Origin: Cololabis saira
Taxonomy: Eukaryota > Chordata > Actinopteri > Beloniformes > Belonidae
DNA: 64,000 nt
Assembly (NCBI RefSeq): GCF_033807715.1
Contig: NC_084610.1
Location: 4,237,269-4,301,268, forward strand
Direction of reading: 5' to 3'
Shown here: one piece after another, positions 47,889 to 61,335 of the stretch
Layout of the letters: each line of letters opens with the position of its first letter
Position numbering within the stretch: the stretch's first letter is position 1
Position numbers and translations under genes: made by a program
Notes under the pieces: generated by a model
Told to the model about the DNA's origin: nothing
The model's database searches: none
What the model saw: the letters and a program-made list of their open reading frames with translations, nothing else

Positions 47889-48644
47889 CAGTACTCGAGT
47901 TGTAAAAAAAAAAATCAGGGGGGATGGTGGATTTTATCATATGGGGACAGATAATTTGTGCTGATTACAAATAATATAATATATTACAAATAATAGCAGT
48001 GACCAAAACACCTGCAGAAATACTGCAGGAATGACATAGCAGCAGTTAAATGCAGCCTTCTGTAAGCTTTAAATATCCACTGGGCTTACATCAAATACAT
48101 CAAAACACAACAATAAAAAACACTTTTCTGAACTTATCAATATGACTCTGTCCTTCACAGGATAAGTAACATGGATCACTGCAAAAACTCAAAATCTTAA
48201 CAAGAATATTTGTCTTATTTCTAGTTAAAATGTCTCACTTTAGAAAAAAAAAATCTCATTACACTAAAAACAAGACTCATCACTGGAAAAAACAACAATT
48301 TTCACCTGTTTCAAGTAGATTTTCACTTAAAATAAGTAGAAAAATCTGCTAATGGAACAAGATTTTTTTGCTTGTAATGAGAAGATAAATCTTGTCCCAC
48401 TGGCAGATTTTTCTACTTATTTCAAGTGAAAATCTACTTGAAACAGGTTAAAATTGTCAAATAAGTTATTTTTCTGTTGTTATTTTTCTGGTGATGACTC
48501 TAAATGTTGAAATAGCAGTAAAACCACATTCATTGATGAAATGACATAAGGGATGGAAAGGGGGGATGGCAGTTTTACAGGGGGGATGATTTTGACCATT
48601 TTTATTTCAGGGGGGGATGCCATCCCCCCTCAACTCCAGTACTG
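47889..48644. mobile_element. hAT-like non-autonomous element, copy 2 of the 10813 family
   Basis: The ends CAGTACTCGAGTTG and CAACTCCAGTACTG are the same as in copy 1. It retains the full internal hairpin at 48305-48450 (arms around TTTCAAGTAGATTTTCACTT). The flanks match only weakly, so no duplication can be claimed. Confidence 0.82.
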
Positions 48645-49279
48645 GTTACGAAAAAAACTTGTCTGGGTGAACAAACCGAACTAAAGCACCTATCCGTTCA
48701 CAGCACCTGCACCAGGATCGGTGCTCCGATCGGTGAGTGTACCAACAGCCACCGGTGAAGTTATGCTGAACTGCCATCAGGTTTAATAAGACTAAAAGAC
48801 TTCATTATGTAAAACAGTATTCCTCTCCAACACTCGTTTTTAGGAGGACTCTGGTATCAGCGAGGCCGATATCCAGTCAGAGCTCTGACCAATTCTGTGG
48901 ACATATCTTTTTCATTTTCACTCTAAACACTGAACCCAGAACTGCCATGACCATCTCTCGGCAAGCGAGTCAACGCTGAGACAGATCTCTGAAATCCATT
49001 TTTTAGCTGTCTTACATGTTATTTGCTCATTTTATACCCTGTTTCTACCTTTTCTGCTCCCTCTCCCTCTTTATGGCCCTTTTGCTCTTCTGTTCGTGTC
49101 TCCACTTCCATCAAAGGTGGGTTATTTAGTCTTTTTTAAATCTTTTTTTCACTTCTATTTAGGCTTTCCATATTTCTTTGTCGTCATTTCATATCTGAGT
49201 AGTTGCTTTGAATCCAACTTGCTCATTTTGATTGTTTTACACCTCTTTCTGGTCTTATATCTCCATAGCTAATAAGAAT
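48645..49279. other. Unique non-coding stretch
   Basis: No gene or recognised repeat is seen. Confidence 0.5.
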
Positions 49280-50051
<772 letters not shown>

Positions 50052-50052
50052 T

Positions 50053-50366
50053 AATAATAAATTCTATTTATACTGTACTTTTCTGGACAAAGTGTTCACA
50101 ATGGGTCCATGACTCATTGGCTCCTCATTCATACCTGGTGATGGTAAACTACCGCCCTGGGGCAGAGCAACGGAAACGTGGCAGCCAATCCTCGCCATCG
50201 GCATCTCCGACCACCAGAACATTCCTACTCACTCTCACAACAGCGATGCCCCGCTGGAGGCAAAGAAGGGGAAGAGTCTTGCCCAAGGACACAACAACAG
50301 ATGACTGAGGGAGCGGGATTCAAACCCCAACCCTTGAATCAATGGACCTGAGCCACTGCCTCCCCA
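50053..50366 (-). mobile_element. tRNA-derived SINE, minus strand
   Basis: On the minus strand the head reads GCAGTGGCTCAGGTCC (A-box-like, plus-strand 50347-50356) and then GGTTTGAATCC (B box, plus-strand 50316-50326). A conserved body GTGTCCTTGGGCAAGACTCTT follows, with a 3' end of GTATAAATAGAATTTATTATT. The order and box spacing fit a polymerase III SINE that I know to be abundant in teleosts. It abuts the 3' end of Helitron-like copy 3. Confidence 0.75.
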
Positions 50367-51593
50367 AGGGTCTATATTTTGCATTTTTGTGGTTTTATCT
50401 CTTTTCTGTATGACGTCTCAAAGCAAACAATCCAGTTTATAGCTGTCTCTTCCTGTCCATCAAGCACGTTTCCTGTCCGGATGTGCACCTGTCAGGCAAA
50501 ATGTGACGATATTAACCGGGCGCAGTAGAGCCTGAAGTCTGCCTGCTGCACGTCACGCGTCAGTTTCTGCGCCGTAGATCATCGTAGCGCAGGGAGACCC
50601 GGCAGAGGAGCTGTCAGAACACAGGCCAGTACCCACTTAGCAGATCCCGTCCCACTCTTAAATCTCAAAACGCCAGGCAGCAACTCCAAATGAAGGCTAT
50701 CATCAGTGCCCACGGTGGACTGCAGCAGAACCCCCCCCCCCCCCCAACAAACTTATAATTCCATCTATCAGAAGAGAAAGCTGCTAATGATGATGTTTTT
50801 CTTCAAGTGCACAAACATCAAGTCCGGTGAGATTTGCGTGTGTGCGCTTGACAGAAAACGTCTTCCTGCATTACACTTCTGCAGCGGGAAGATGTAATAA
50901 TTTCCCTTGAAAACTGGGGCTAGACGCACGCTTCCTAACGATGGAATCTTTTGATGTTTAAATTAGGATATCACACGCGAGGAGCTATCCTCCCAGGGCC
51001 GCACCTTCTTATGACAAGATTAGCAGCAAAGCAAAGCCATTACCGTGGTTTATTTCTGCCCCAGCCAACTCTGAGACACAGGCACAGAGGTAGGCAGCCA
51101 TCCAGAGAGGGAGAGAAACATCCTGGAGGAGGGAGGGAGACAAGAGCCACACCAGGAAAGGAGGGAACAACTAACGGGGTACACAGTCTTTATAGATCCC
51201 CATCCAAACCACATATTTATAGATCATTTGTGATGTACATAAACCCCAGCTTCACACTCCCGTCAGCCTGTCACAATATCAGCCGTGTCAACTCTTACGT
51301 ATTTAGCCGTCTGTGCTGTCACAGCTCCGTGCAGCCATGAAAACTAAAAGCTGTAATGCTGACAGCCGCAGACAGACCGGGGACATCATTTAGCAACTCA
51401 ACCGGCTGTCCTGCGAGAGCCCGGATGTCCTGAGCGTCTCTCTCTGTGGGAGAGAAGGGGGAGCTTGAAATCTTGCAGAAATATAAATCCCTCGGCTTTG
51501 CAAGAGATAGTAGCCTCTCTTTCAATCCTGTTTGGCTTTTTTAATTTACAAAGAACTGAAAAGAAAAACCTGGTTGTAGTATTAGACGTACAC
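50367..51593. other. Unique non-coding stretch
   Basis: Poly-C at 50731-50745 and AG-rich DNA near 51110-51165. No gene is supported. Confidence 0.5.
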
Positions 51594-51595
51594 TA

Positions 51596-52005
51596 CGGAA
51601 GAGTATTAGGGCCATGCAGGAGAAAAAATATTTGAGAGGGGAAGATTTTTTTTTATTGTGCACTTCGAGAAAAAAGTTGAAATGTCGAGATTAATGTTGT
51701 AGCACAATTTCGAGAAAAAAGTCCAAATGTTGAGAAAAAATTCAAAATTTTGTGAATAAAGTTGAAATGTTGAGAAAAAAGGTGAAATTTTGACTTTATT
51801 CTTGAAATTGTATTTCAACATTATTCTCGACATTTCGACTTTTTTCTCGAAATTGTACTTCAACATTAATCTCGACATTTCTACTTTTTTTCTCGACATT
51901 TCGACTTTTTTCTCGACATTTCGACTTTTTTCTCGAAGTGCACAATAAAAAAAAATCTTCCCCTCTCAAATATTTGTTCTCCTGCTTGGCCCTAATACTC
52001 TTCTG
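51596..52005. mobile_element. Foldback element with GTATTAGGGCCA ends, free-standing copy
   Basis: The arms CGGAAGAGTATTAGGGCCAT..GCACTTCGAGAAAAAAGT and their complements make a near-continuous inverted repeat of 410 bp, flanked by TA. The arms end in GTCGAAATGTCGA-type units, the same 20-mer that is tandem in the hAT-like copies. It has no coding capacity. Confidence 0.88.
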
Positions 52006-52007
52006 TA

Positions 52008-52467
52008 CGTCCACAATGTCAGATGAACAACACATTATTTTAACTAAAATACTTCTGAAAAGAGAGAAGAATGATGGGTAATACCAAGTTCCATCATGAT
52101 CTGTAGCTTATAGATCCACTTTCATCCTCCCTATGACGATAACTCTCTCAAATGACACACTGCATTCAAAAACCTCGAAGCTTTTACTTTTCAGATATTC
52201 AGATCTAGATTTGCTGCTGCAGCATTGTCCTGTTGCACCACCCGGTTTTGTCTGGGTTTCAGTCTCCAGGATATTAGGTCTACAGAGGATTTCAGGGTCA
52301 ACTCGGTAACTGTAAGGTGCCCAGGTCCTGCTGCTTGAGATCAATCCCCGACACTACACCTGCACCACCGTGCTCAACAGTAGCTATGAGGGGGTTCAGT
52401 TGAAAAGCCAAACACGGTCTGGGCCTTAAGGCCAAAACCACTCCACTCTGGTCTCATCTCTCATAAG
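52008..52467. other. Unique non-coding stretch
   Basis: No gene or recognised repeat is seen. Confidence 0.5.
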
Positions 52468-53161
52468 AAAATGTTAAAGAGCCATATTGGACCAAAAACA
52501 CAAAAAACAAATATGTCTGGAGCCGCAAAAAATGAAAAGTCTTGTATCATCCTTAGAACGAAGGCAACACATGCTGCATGTATCTATATTAGTTATAACT
52601 GGGAATGCAAATGATTCGCTCCAAGAAACGTTGAATCAGGGCCATGCAGGAGAAAAAATATTTGAGAGGGGAAGATTTTTTTTTATTTTGCACTTCGAGA
52701 AAAAAGTTGAAATGTCGAGAAAAAAGTTGAAATTGTCGAAATTAATGTTGAAATACAATTTCAAGAATAAAGTCGAAATTTAGCCTTTTTTCTCAACATT
52801 TCCACTTTATTCACGAAATTTTGACTTTTTTCTCAAATTTTTTCTCAAAGTGCACATTAAAAAAAATCTTCCCCTCTCAAATATTTTTTCTCCTGCATGG
52901 CCCTAATACTCTTCCGTACAAATCTTTGTTAACGGAAATGTTGGAATGTAATATTTATTCTACACATTTTCACAACATTGGAAAACGTTCAGAATGTTTG
53001 TGTCATGTTTGTCCTCCTATAGAAACCATGTTAAAACAAAAAATGTATTTCCCTCCCCCATCTATTTCTATTTTCAAACATTTTTGAAAAAGCTCCAGGA
53101 GCCACTAGGGCGGCGCTAAAGAGCCGCATGCGGCTCTAAAGCCGTGGGTTGCCGACCCCTG
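52468..53161. mobile_element. AAAAAAGTCGAAATGTC-type hAT-like element, copy E, with foldback core
   Basis: Lacks the first 20 or so bases of the left end, then follows copy C through AACTGGGAATGCAAATGATTCG and into a foldback core at 52637-52918. It ends GGGTTGCCGACCCCTG. The foldback has lost its left terminus CGGAAGAGTATTA. Confidence 0.8.
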
Positions 53162-55013
53162 CTCTAGACGTTTCGTCAACTTTGCTTCTATATTCTTTTT
53201 AGACAAAACAACCTTCCTAACAAACTACACATTTATTCTGTGCTGTCATGGATTTAACATCCTTTATGAAGACTGTAGATTATGTGTTTTCAATTCCTCT
53301 GTGCATTGGATTCTCTAACCTTGGGGCAAATTTACTGGGGAACCCTCTTCTGGGAAAACAGAGCCGTCATGAGTGTTTTCCACTGGTGAATAATCTGTCA
53401 CTGTAAAAGGGAGGAACTTATTCAAAAATCAATTAACCTTTCTCAGACTTAAAAGCCTTTTCCATCTTTTATAACTATTTCTAATTAATGTACAGCAGCA
53501 ACAACTGCCTTTCTAAGACCATTTCTGATGTCTTTCCCTTTTAGCATTGTGTTAACACACATCTAAATACTCCAGACAAGCAAACTTCCAAAATGTCTGT
53601 TGGTATGGACGTCAGCACGGCAATAAATAGTAACTGGCTGCAATTTTCTCCAATAAATGTTATGGAAACAGAATAGGGGTGTACTTAGTATTGACCACCT
53701 TATCTGTTGGGTTTTTTGTTGTTGTTTTTCTCATCTAATTTTTGTTAAATACTAACATGGCAAAATCAGTTAAATGTTGTTTAAAGCTGTATTTGCGTCA
53801 TATTGCAACCCACTATGATTAAAAAAAAAAATCTTACACAAAAACACAAAATCAAAAGAGGGGGTGCAAACTTTTACTCATGACTGTAGGAAAACTATTT
53901 CACCTCAACTTTTGGGGTTGCTGCTATTTTCTTGGCATGCAACATTAAAATAACGCACACACGTGAGTAACCCACTTCATATCACTCTTTCTGAAGAAGC
54001 ACATTCTTATCAGCTACTTCTCTAAATTCTAATTTATCAATAAGTGAGCAAACCTTTCACACCTACACAAACTACTACAAACAAATCACACTGTGGACAT
54101 GCCCTGGTGCTGAAATAGGATCTAAGGGAGCGATCAGTAAACTGATCAAAAGTGAAACCAGCTGAAACTGAATTTGAACGACTCACATTTGGCAGCGTGG
54201 ACAAACTGCATAAAGACAGCAGTCTGCAACCGCTCGGGTGAAACATGGCTGGAGATGGACTCCCTTATAGAAGCTGACTGCAATAAAAATATGAATATTA
54301 ATTGGGTTTGTGCTCCCGTATACTTGGACGACCCGGAGCTAAGGATATCCTGACCTTTGCCCTGAGCATTGATCAGGCTCCAGAACTGCTTAATACAGCA
54401 TTTACATTCCTGCTGCAGTGTCCGCTCAAGGAGAGACTAACAGGTCTTTTTCTGACTGCAAACACCACAAACAACTAAATCAGCTAATGCTGGGAACATT
54501 TGGTCCTTAAATGTCTTGGGTGCAGACTTTAGAAATAAGGTGCAAGTGTGGTCTTTTTTTCCCCCTTTGAATGGTAATTGACCGATATGGAAAGTACCCG
54601 AGTGGGTGCCGTGATGAGAGCTGGTCAAATCTGTGCACGAAGAAGAGGAAATTCAAGGGTTCCCTTATCTCTGGAGCGCTGAACCAGCCACCATGAAATA
54701 AGAGATCTCAGAAATGCGAAAAAGGAGATAATGCAGTTGTTATAGATTTAAATAAGATTGTCTTTGAAGATTGTGTTTTCCTAAGACCTTACAAATTCCC
54801 TGTGATGACTTTCTTCAGAGGAAATTGTCAAAGTCACAGACAGGTTTTTAGGAAAATGACGTTACTATTTCTTCATTTTTGTCAAATGAAACATAGCAAT
54901 TAAAGTACCTGACGATGTGTAAATTATATAGCCACGTTAAAGAGATTTAATTACTAATATTCCCAAATAATCCATGTGCAGGTAATCAATTGTCATAAAA
55001 GCACAAGTTTCTA
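53162..55013. other. Unique non-coding stretch
   Basis: An A-run lies at 53821-53830. No gene or recognised repeat is seen. Confidence 0.5.
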
Positions 55014-55015
55014 TA

Positions 55016-55383
55016 CAGGACTGCCTCAGAAAATTTGAATATTGTGATAACGTCCTTTATTTTCTATAATGCAAAAATGTCATACATTCTGGATTCATTA
55101 CAAATCAACTGAAATATTGCAAGCCTTTTATTATTTTAATATTGCTGATCATGGTTTACAGCTTAAGAAAAGTCAAATATCCTATCTCAAAAAATGTGAA
55201 TATTCTGGGAATCTTAATCTTAAACTGTAAGCCATAATCAGCAATATTAAAATAATAAAAGGCTTGCAAATTCAGTTGATTTGTAATGAATCCAGAATGT
55301 ATGACATTTTTGTTTTTTTTTTAATTGCATTACAGAAAATAAAGAACTTTATCACAATATTCTAATTTTCTGAGACATTCCTG
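55016..55383. mobile_element. Foldback MITE, copy 2 of the 22531 family
   Basis: Same arms as 22531-22899. The central loop is in the opposite orientation, meaning that the copy is inserted the other way round. TA on the left, CA on the right (decayed). Confidence 0.88.
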
Positions 55384-55529
55384 CACATTTGACCATAAGC
55401 ATGTACTTTTCTCTCCCAAGGTTTTCACTATAGCTCCTAAAACATCTTAATTATACTACTTTATCTCCAAGACATCCCCCAATACCACATTCTTCATCCC
55501 ATCCATCCTCGTCATTCCCAAAACTTAGT

Positions 55530-55850
55530 TCACTCACACCTTCAACTCTGCCACCTCCAGCTCTGCTTCCTATCTCTAAAGCCTTGACCCTCATGGCTGC
55601 TCCTTTAATCACAGATCACTCAACTCTGTCAGCACTCTTCATCACCTCTTGTCCGTTAGGTCCGAGCATTTAAACTCTCGCACCTTCCTCAGCCCTACTT
55701 CTTGCATCGTTGCACATATCTCTGCATCCCTTCAGGTGTTCTTCCACCTCTTCACACAACACAATATCATCTGCAAACATCACAGTCCATGAAGACTCCC
55801 GTCTGACCTCATTTCAACCTATTCATCTCCATGGTAACTAGGAGTTTGGG
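55530..55850 (-). pseudogene. LINE reverse-transcriptase relic with FADD motif
   Basis: On the minus strand, codons around 55766-55777 give F-A-D-D in the setting SWTVMFADDIVLCEEVEEHL, the catalytic YxDD-type motif of reverse transcriptases. Just before it is an M-x-x-N-R-L segment. About 200 bp later, after frameshifts and stops, EAELEVAELK appears (plus-strand 55540-55569). Both phrases belong to an RTE-like LINE polymerase known to me from fish. Several stops make it non-functional. Confidence 0.78.
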
Positions 55851-56129
55851 GCCACTCTCCGATGCTGTCCTACTTCCACCCTCACAAAGCTAAATGATTT
55901 TGGATCTGTGTCCATGAAACTCCCCAGATGTTAATCCTGACCCAAACCTGTGTCCAGCTCTCAAAAAGCAAGTGAGTGAGCACAACCAATTCATCAAAAA
56001 TGGATCCAAACAGGATTTGACCAAGAAATTGATATCCGGAAGACCGGGGAGAAATGCAAAAGTGCTGAAGATCATCCTAATACGCTCTAAAATCTTTGAA
56101 CGAATGAAATGTAGAGTTGATTGCTACAC

Positions 56130-56790
56130 CAACAGGGCGGTAATGACATAGTAGTCAGGCACTGATGTTGGAAATAAACCTGGTTCGCAGTCCCTGCTCC
56201 AATTCAGGCCAAAGGCGCTTGATGGGGTTGAGGTCAGAGCTCTTTGTGGGCCAGACTCATCAAGTAATGTCTTTATACTCCCTGCTCTATGTAGATGTGT
56301 TAGGAGCAGCATTGTCTCAAATGTAGTGGTATGCTTAAGCATCAAAATGGTTCCTCACTGGAGATAACCTTTATCTCCAGTGAGGAACCATCTCATCCGA
56401 ACCCTGAAAAACCAGACTTTCTTTCAGCTTTTGCCAAAACCAGACCAACCACCAGGCTTGGAACTGGTGATGTGAAACCCAACATACAGAATTTCAACTA
56501 TGGAAAACCATCCCGCGAGGCTCCCGCCACATGGTTCTTGTGCTCACATCAATGCCAGAAGTTCCGAACTCTTCAGCTATGCAATCGGCGGACAGTTGGC
56601 AGCATCTGCTCCAAGAGAAGTTGTTAAGTTGAGCTGTTTCTAAATGCTTCGACTTCGACAACATATAGTTGAATATGGACTATTCAGCAGGGACCAAATT
56701 AGATGAACTCTCTCACTGAAAAGGAGGCATCTTATAGTACCATATAGTGTAGGCTATTTGGCCATATTAACCTTTGAAAACTATGAATTT
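56130..56790 (-). pseudogene. Tc1-type transposase relic
   Basis: On the minus strand a segment encodes LNPIKRLWPELEQGLRTR, clearly the DDE-domain end L-N-P-I-E-x-L-W-x-E-L of Tc1 transposases. Upstream in the minus direction are degraded parts: around 56340-56430 and 56520-56610 the DNA matches Tc1-type coding sequence in pieces. The catalytic third acidic residue (E of NPIE) is K here (codon at 56218-56220). A perfect hairpin at 56347-56391 disrupts the frame. Dead element. Confidence 0.75.
56347..56391. repeat. Perfect 21-bp-stem hairpin with 3-nt loop
   Basis: ATGGTTCCTCACTGGAGATA and one more base pair exactly with the following complement around the loop CCT. It lies inside the Tc1 relic, whose own sequence accounts for only the left arm. 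Confidence 0.95.
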
Positions 56791-59700
56791 GCTCAAAAAC
56801 TGTTCTTCCATTTCAGTAGAAACCTGGGAATACTGATGCAGAAAAGTTGCCAAAAACTAAATTGTGTCACTGCCCTTTTGTCCTACTGGCTCAGCAGCAC
56901 TACAAAAAAGGATCCAAACTACCCTAATGTTTCAAATAGGGGGGGGGGGGATACCCCCTTTAACTGTGTGTACTGGATACAAGCACAATGACATGCCTCC
57001 AGAACTGACATTTGCTGTTGAAACTAAAGAATAGTGGTGTGTTTGCTGCTTGAGGGACCATTGATGTTGGTTCTGGTCACTGCTCTTCAACCTGAGTCAA
57101 TAAATGTACAGTGATGGTCTCGACCATCCAGCACACACACACACACACATATCCAGCTTCTTTGAAATGTTATGCTGATCAGGGGACATTACCCGGGCTT
57201 TCATGTCGGTAGGTAGAGCACTGAGAGCTCTCCAAACCGCCACTTCTTTCACTCTCCTCGCTTCACCACGGTTGGGGAAGAGAGCGCAGGCAGCCGTTAG
57301 GACAACAAAGAGAGGGCCGGCAACGGCTTGTCCCCTCTGAGGCCCTTTTCATGCTCTCAGGTTGAGTCACAAGGACCCACTTCACCGCCAATATCCAGGG
57401 ATAGGAAATACATCGCGTCTCTTTAAAACTCTGACCCGGCCTTTTAGTCCGGTGCACTCGGGGGGCCGATTATCCACACTCACCCTTTTTTGAAAAAAGT
57501 CACACGAGCACACATGTACACACGGTAATGCTCTGGGAGAATGAGAGCGGCACACATACACGGCAACGGTGGGTACAACAGCCAAGTGGCTCATATTCAC
57601 GGAGGTTACGGCGCCAACTGGGGCTGAGCTATATCAAGAGAGAGATGGAGTTTAACCTGAGTTGAGGTGACTTTGATGCAGTCACAGAGGTGTCCGGGAG
57701 CGCTCGCTGCAGTATTTTCTCATGTTCTCAGTGAGTGAGTGAGTCAGACAGGCTGTGAGCTGAAAAGCAAGGATTCGCTTTGCCAGATCTTCTTTTTGAA
57801 GATGACCTTGTGTTGAAGGTAAAACACAGTGAATGTTTTAACAGGTGCTCAAAGTTTCATGCTCTGCAGTGCGGTGTGACGCTCATCTCTCGCTGCAGCC
57901 AGCCTGAGACTGGTAAAAACATACGCTTGGAGTTTCAAATTCAAGCCGAGCCGAACGAAACAACCAAGTCCAAGTTGCATTTGTTCATGTGGATTTCCTG
58001 ATCCCCCACCAAGCTATATTTACTCAGTTTTCCATGTCCAGCGACCGGCTAGCCGAAAGCAGCAGACGAGGACTGGTAATAAAAGACAATAGCAACAAAC
58101 GGCTCGGGGTGCACCCCCACTGGGAGCCTGCTTGTCTCATCAGCGTTGCAGGGATGGGTGGTATCTGTTCCCTGGTCGTTATTAAAACGTAATTAATCAG
58201 ACTTTCAAATGCAACGTGGAGGGTGGGTTGAGGGAGACAAATGGCTCTGGAAAAGCTGTGCACCAGTTAAGATGAGTAATCCGTTTATGCTGGGAGTGAT
58301 GGTGAGCGAAAACATAAATGAGGAAAGAGGCATTTGGCTTGTGATGCTACTTTTAATAGGCCGCCAATTAACAGAGTCAGAAAGGATTTAGTGAGAAGAC
58401 AAATATCCGCCTGACAACGCCCCCTGCTAGCTCTGCCCAGCAGAGATGTTGGGGGTGGATCGCTACACCAAGCCTGAAACAAACCTCTCAATAACTCAAG
58501 TCTTCTTATTTGTATGTTTGTGGCTACAATCATATAAGCAGATACAAGCACATAACCCAATTTTGGAAAGTACGGTAACAAAACTGAGCAGCAAGACCCT
58601 GTTATAACTTGTTTCGACGATGTTTGGCCAGAATCTATTATGATGTGAATCCCGACTTTGTGACCGAGTAGTCAACAGATGATAATCATAATGAACACTT
58701 TGTCCCAAACTATCCAGAATGATATCTTTCTGACCCAGAATGAACCCAGGAAGCAACCCACTGTACAGTAGATGTTGTGCTTGCTCACTGATAGACTATC
58801 TGGCATCCCGTTACCTAGCAACAGTGCTGCTCCCAGCCATCACTGCGCCCGGGGTGAGGGTTCTTCAACAAATGTTTCCTGAAACGCGTCTGTTGATAAG
58901 ATTAAAGGGTCTCATTTGGCATAGAAATCCCTACACAGAAGAAATGTTGCAACATGTAAAAAGGAACATTTTGAAGTGTCTTCAAAGTTTATTTCATCAC
59001 TTAGGCTGGCTGTAGGCATGCACTAACAGCGACGATGCACAGCTAAGCTAGTGGGGTCTTTGTCAGATTGTTACTGTAAGTACAAATAAAATTGTATTTA
59101 CACTCTTATCAAACTCTGGGGTTGAAGCCAAATAAGGTGATTTCCAAAATATTAAAGTGTCCCTTGAAATATTAGTTTAAATTTCATTTGAAGCAATATT
59201 TGATCGCGACAGGGAAGGGTCATCCAGCTCTCGCAATTTCCTGCCTTTATTATGGACAGAAGTAACATTGGACTCAACCAGTAGACTGAAACAGGAGTCT
59301 AATTTCTCTGTAGCGTAACCTTCCTAGTTCTCTCTCCGAAGACGATGGTGCAAAACATCTTTAGTCCTTAACAAATTATTGTGACTGCTGCTACGACTGT
59401 TCAGAAAATAGATGATGAAGGCAGCGGATGATCATTCAAATGATTAATCATAGACAAATCCCTCATGCAATGCAGTAATGCAGAATTATTAATGTTAGAG
59501 CGCAACTACATTGTACAAATGAGGTAAAAAAAAAGCTGGAAACTCGACTTCGGTGACTTTAGACTGACCGACTACGTCACATCCACCGCCGCAAGAGACG
59601 TGGAAATGTGCAAAAAGTGTTTCCATTACACTTTTGAGATAAACTTGAAGCATAAAAAGGGTTTTGCAATATTTGGGAGTTTTTTCAAGTTAGAGCCATT

Positions 59701-61333
59701 TCCATTGCAGGATTTATTTTGAGCGAATCTAGGGGTGATGGAAACACGCCTACTGACCCGCCCGTCTGATACATTTCATGTGCATTTTTTTTGGGATAGA
59801 TTCATGCAAAACTTGAGCTTTTTGGAAACCCTGATAACCACTGCTCAAAAAGAATCAAACAGATCCAGCTAATATTTGTTTTACTTCCTAACAAAACTGT
59901 GTGCATCTGTGCAGTTTTGAGGCCACGGGCGGTTTAATCTGGCAGAATCTGGCCAGTGCAGATGCTCTGGATTGGAGATTTATGCAAAACAGGCAACACT
60001 TTTTGTGTATTCACACAAATGAAAAATGGATAAAAACATTTAGTCAACAAGGAGTACAATCTGTTTGAACAAGGATCATAAAACACTACACTGAAAAAAA
60101 TAAGACCCTACAAGGAAAATATAAAACTAATTCTATAAACCCATGTAGTTAATGCAAGATGCATATTAAAGGCTGGATTTCACATTAGTAAATTTGTGTG
60201 TTTGTTTATAATGCACATTTAAATGTATTTAAATGTATAGATGTAGTTTTAGAAGTGACCCAACATGTGGAGTGGCTGGGAAGGGGAACCAGTTGGAAGT
60301 TGATCCATGGTGTTAAGAGATGTAAAAGAAGTATAAGTATATTAATATACTAGATTGTGTTCTTTCTCAGGGTTCTTTTCATCATTTTAATATAAAATAT
60401 TTTACTTCAATGTGCAAAGATGGACAAATTTGACTTAGCATTTTTCTTGGAGCAGCTTTCAGCCACTTCCTCTGGTACTGAACCACCTCGGGATTACAAA
60501 CTACACCCATATGCAAAATAAGGGTTGGAAAGAGACTCCAGCACTGAAGTAGGGAAGGCTGCAGTTCCTCCACTGAACACTAGGAGCCGACTTTAAAGTG
60601 AACCACTCTCCTCTGACCCCCATGTTAAAATGTCCAGGAGAAATTACCATATTTACAGCCCTAATTTAAAAAAAAGGGAAGATTTTACATCCGTTACAAT
60701 CATACAGGGGTGAATTTTAGGTATTACATCCTTTAAATTATGTAAAACCACAAATTAATTCATGATTAGGGATCTGCTACTGGGTGGGATACCTGTCAAA
60801 TTAGCACTTGTAGTGAGTTATGAGCTGCAAATAAAGATATAACGGACCGTAATCATATTTACTTTGAAAATAAAATGGTTATATGTGCTGTAGATTGTAT
60901 GAAGGGTCTGAGAAGAAGCCAAAGGCTGCAAACTGGGCTAACCATGCTGACTCTGGTAGCAGCCAGAGGTTTGTCCTGGGCTCTTCCAGGTTCACCATCT
61001 AGACTACTTTCCAAGCAAAGAGGATCCTCAGCATTCGGTCCCTCAGCCCAGGACCCTGATCTCTGCTGGTCCAAAAGTCCTGGTTTCAGCTTCACCAGGA
61101 TGGATCGGCAGATCAGACCAAATGGAAAGAAATGCTTGCAATCATCAAAAGTTATGAGCTTGACTAAAATAGTTAGCTTGTTGTAACTACAGTCAAATCC
61201 TAAAGGGTCCAGGTCTTTTTATGCCGTCTTTGGTTCTGACCCATTTCCAGATGCCTCTGTTTTGCAGATATCAAGTTGGCAGATAACCATAAACTGATTA
61301 CAAATCTGTAATTGTTAACAATCATAGATACAA
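56791..61333. other. Long unique non-coding stretch
   Basis: Poly-G at 56940-56950 and a short CA run at 57131-57148. 58160-58400 (ATTAAAACGTAATTAATCAG core) could be a conserved element. 59515-59760 contains GTTTCCATTACAC and GATGGAAACACG, possibly the ends of an unrecognised repeat. No frame has a recognised domain. Confidence 0.5.
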
Positions 61334-61335
61334 TA

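Noticed and set aside
50053..50366. Functional tRNA gene on the minus strand
   Set aside because: A- and B-box-like motifs are present, but there is no cloverleaf; the long body and AT-rich tail fit a SINE.
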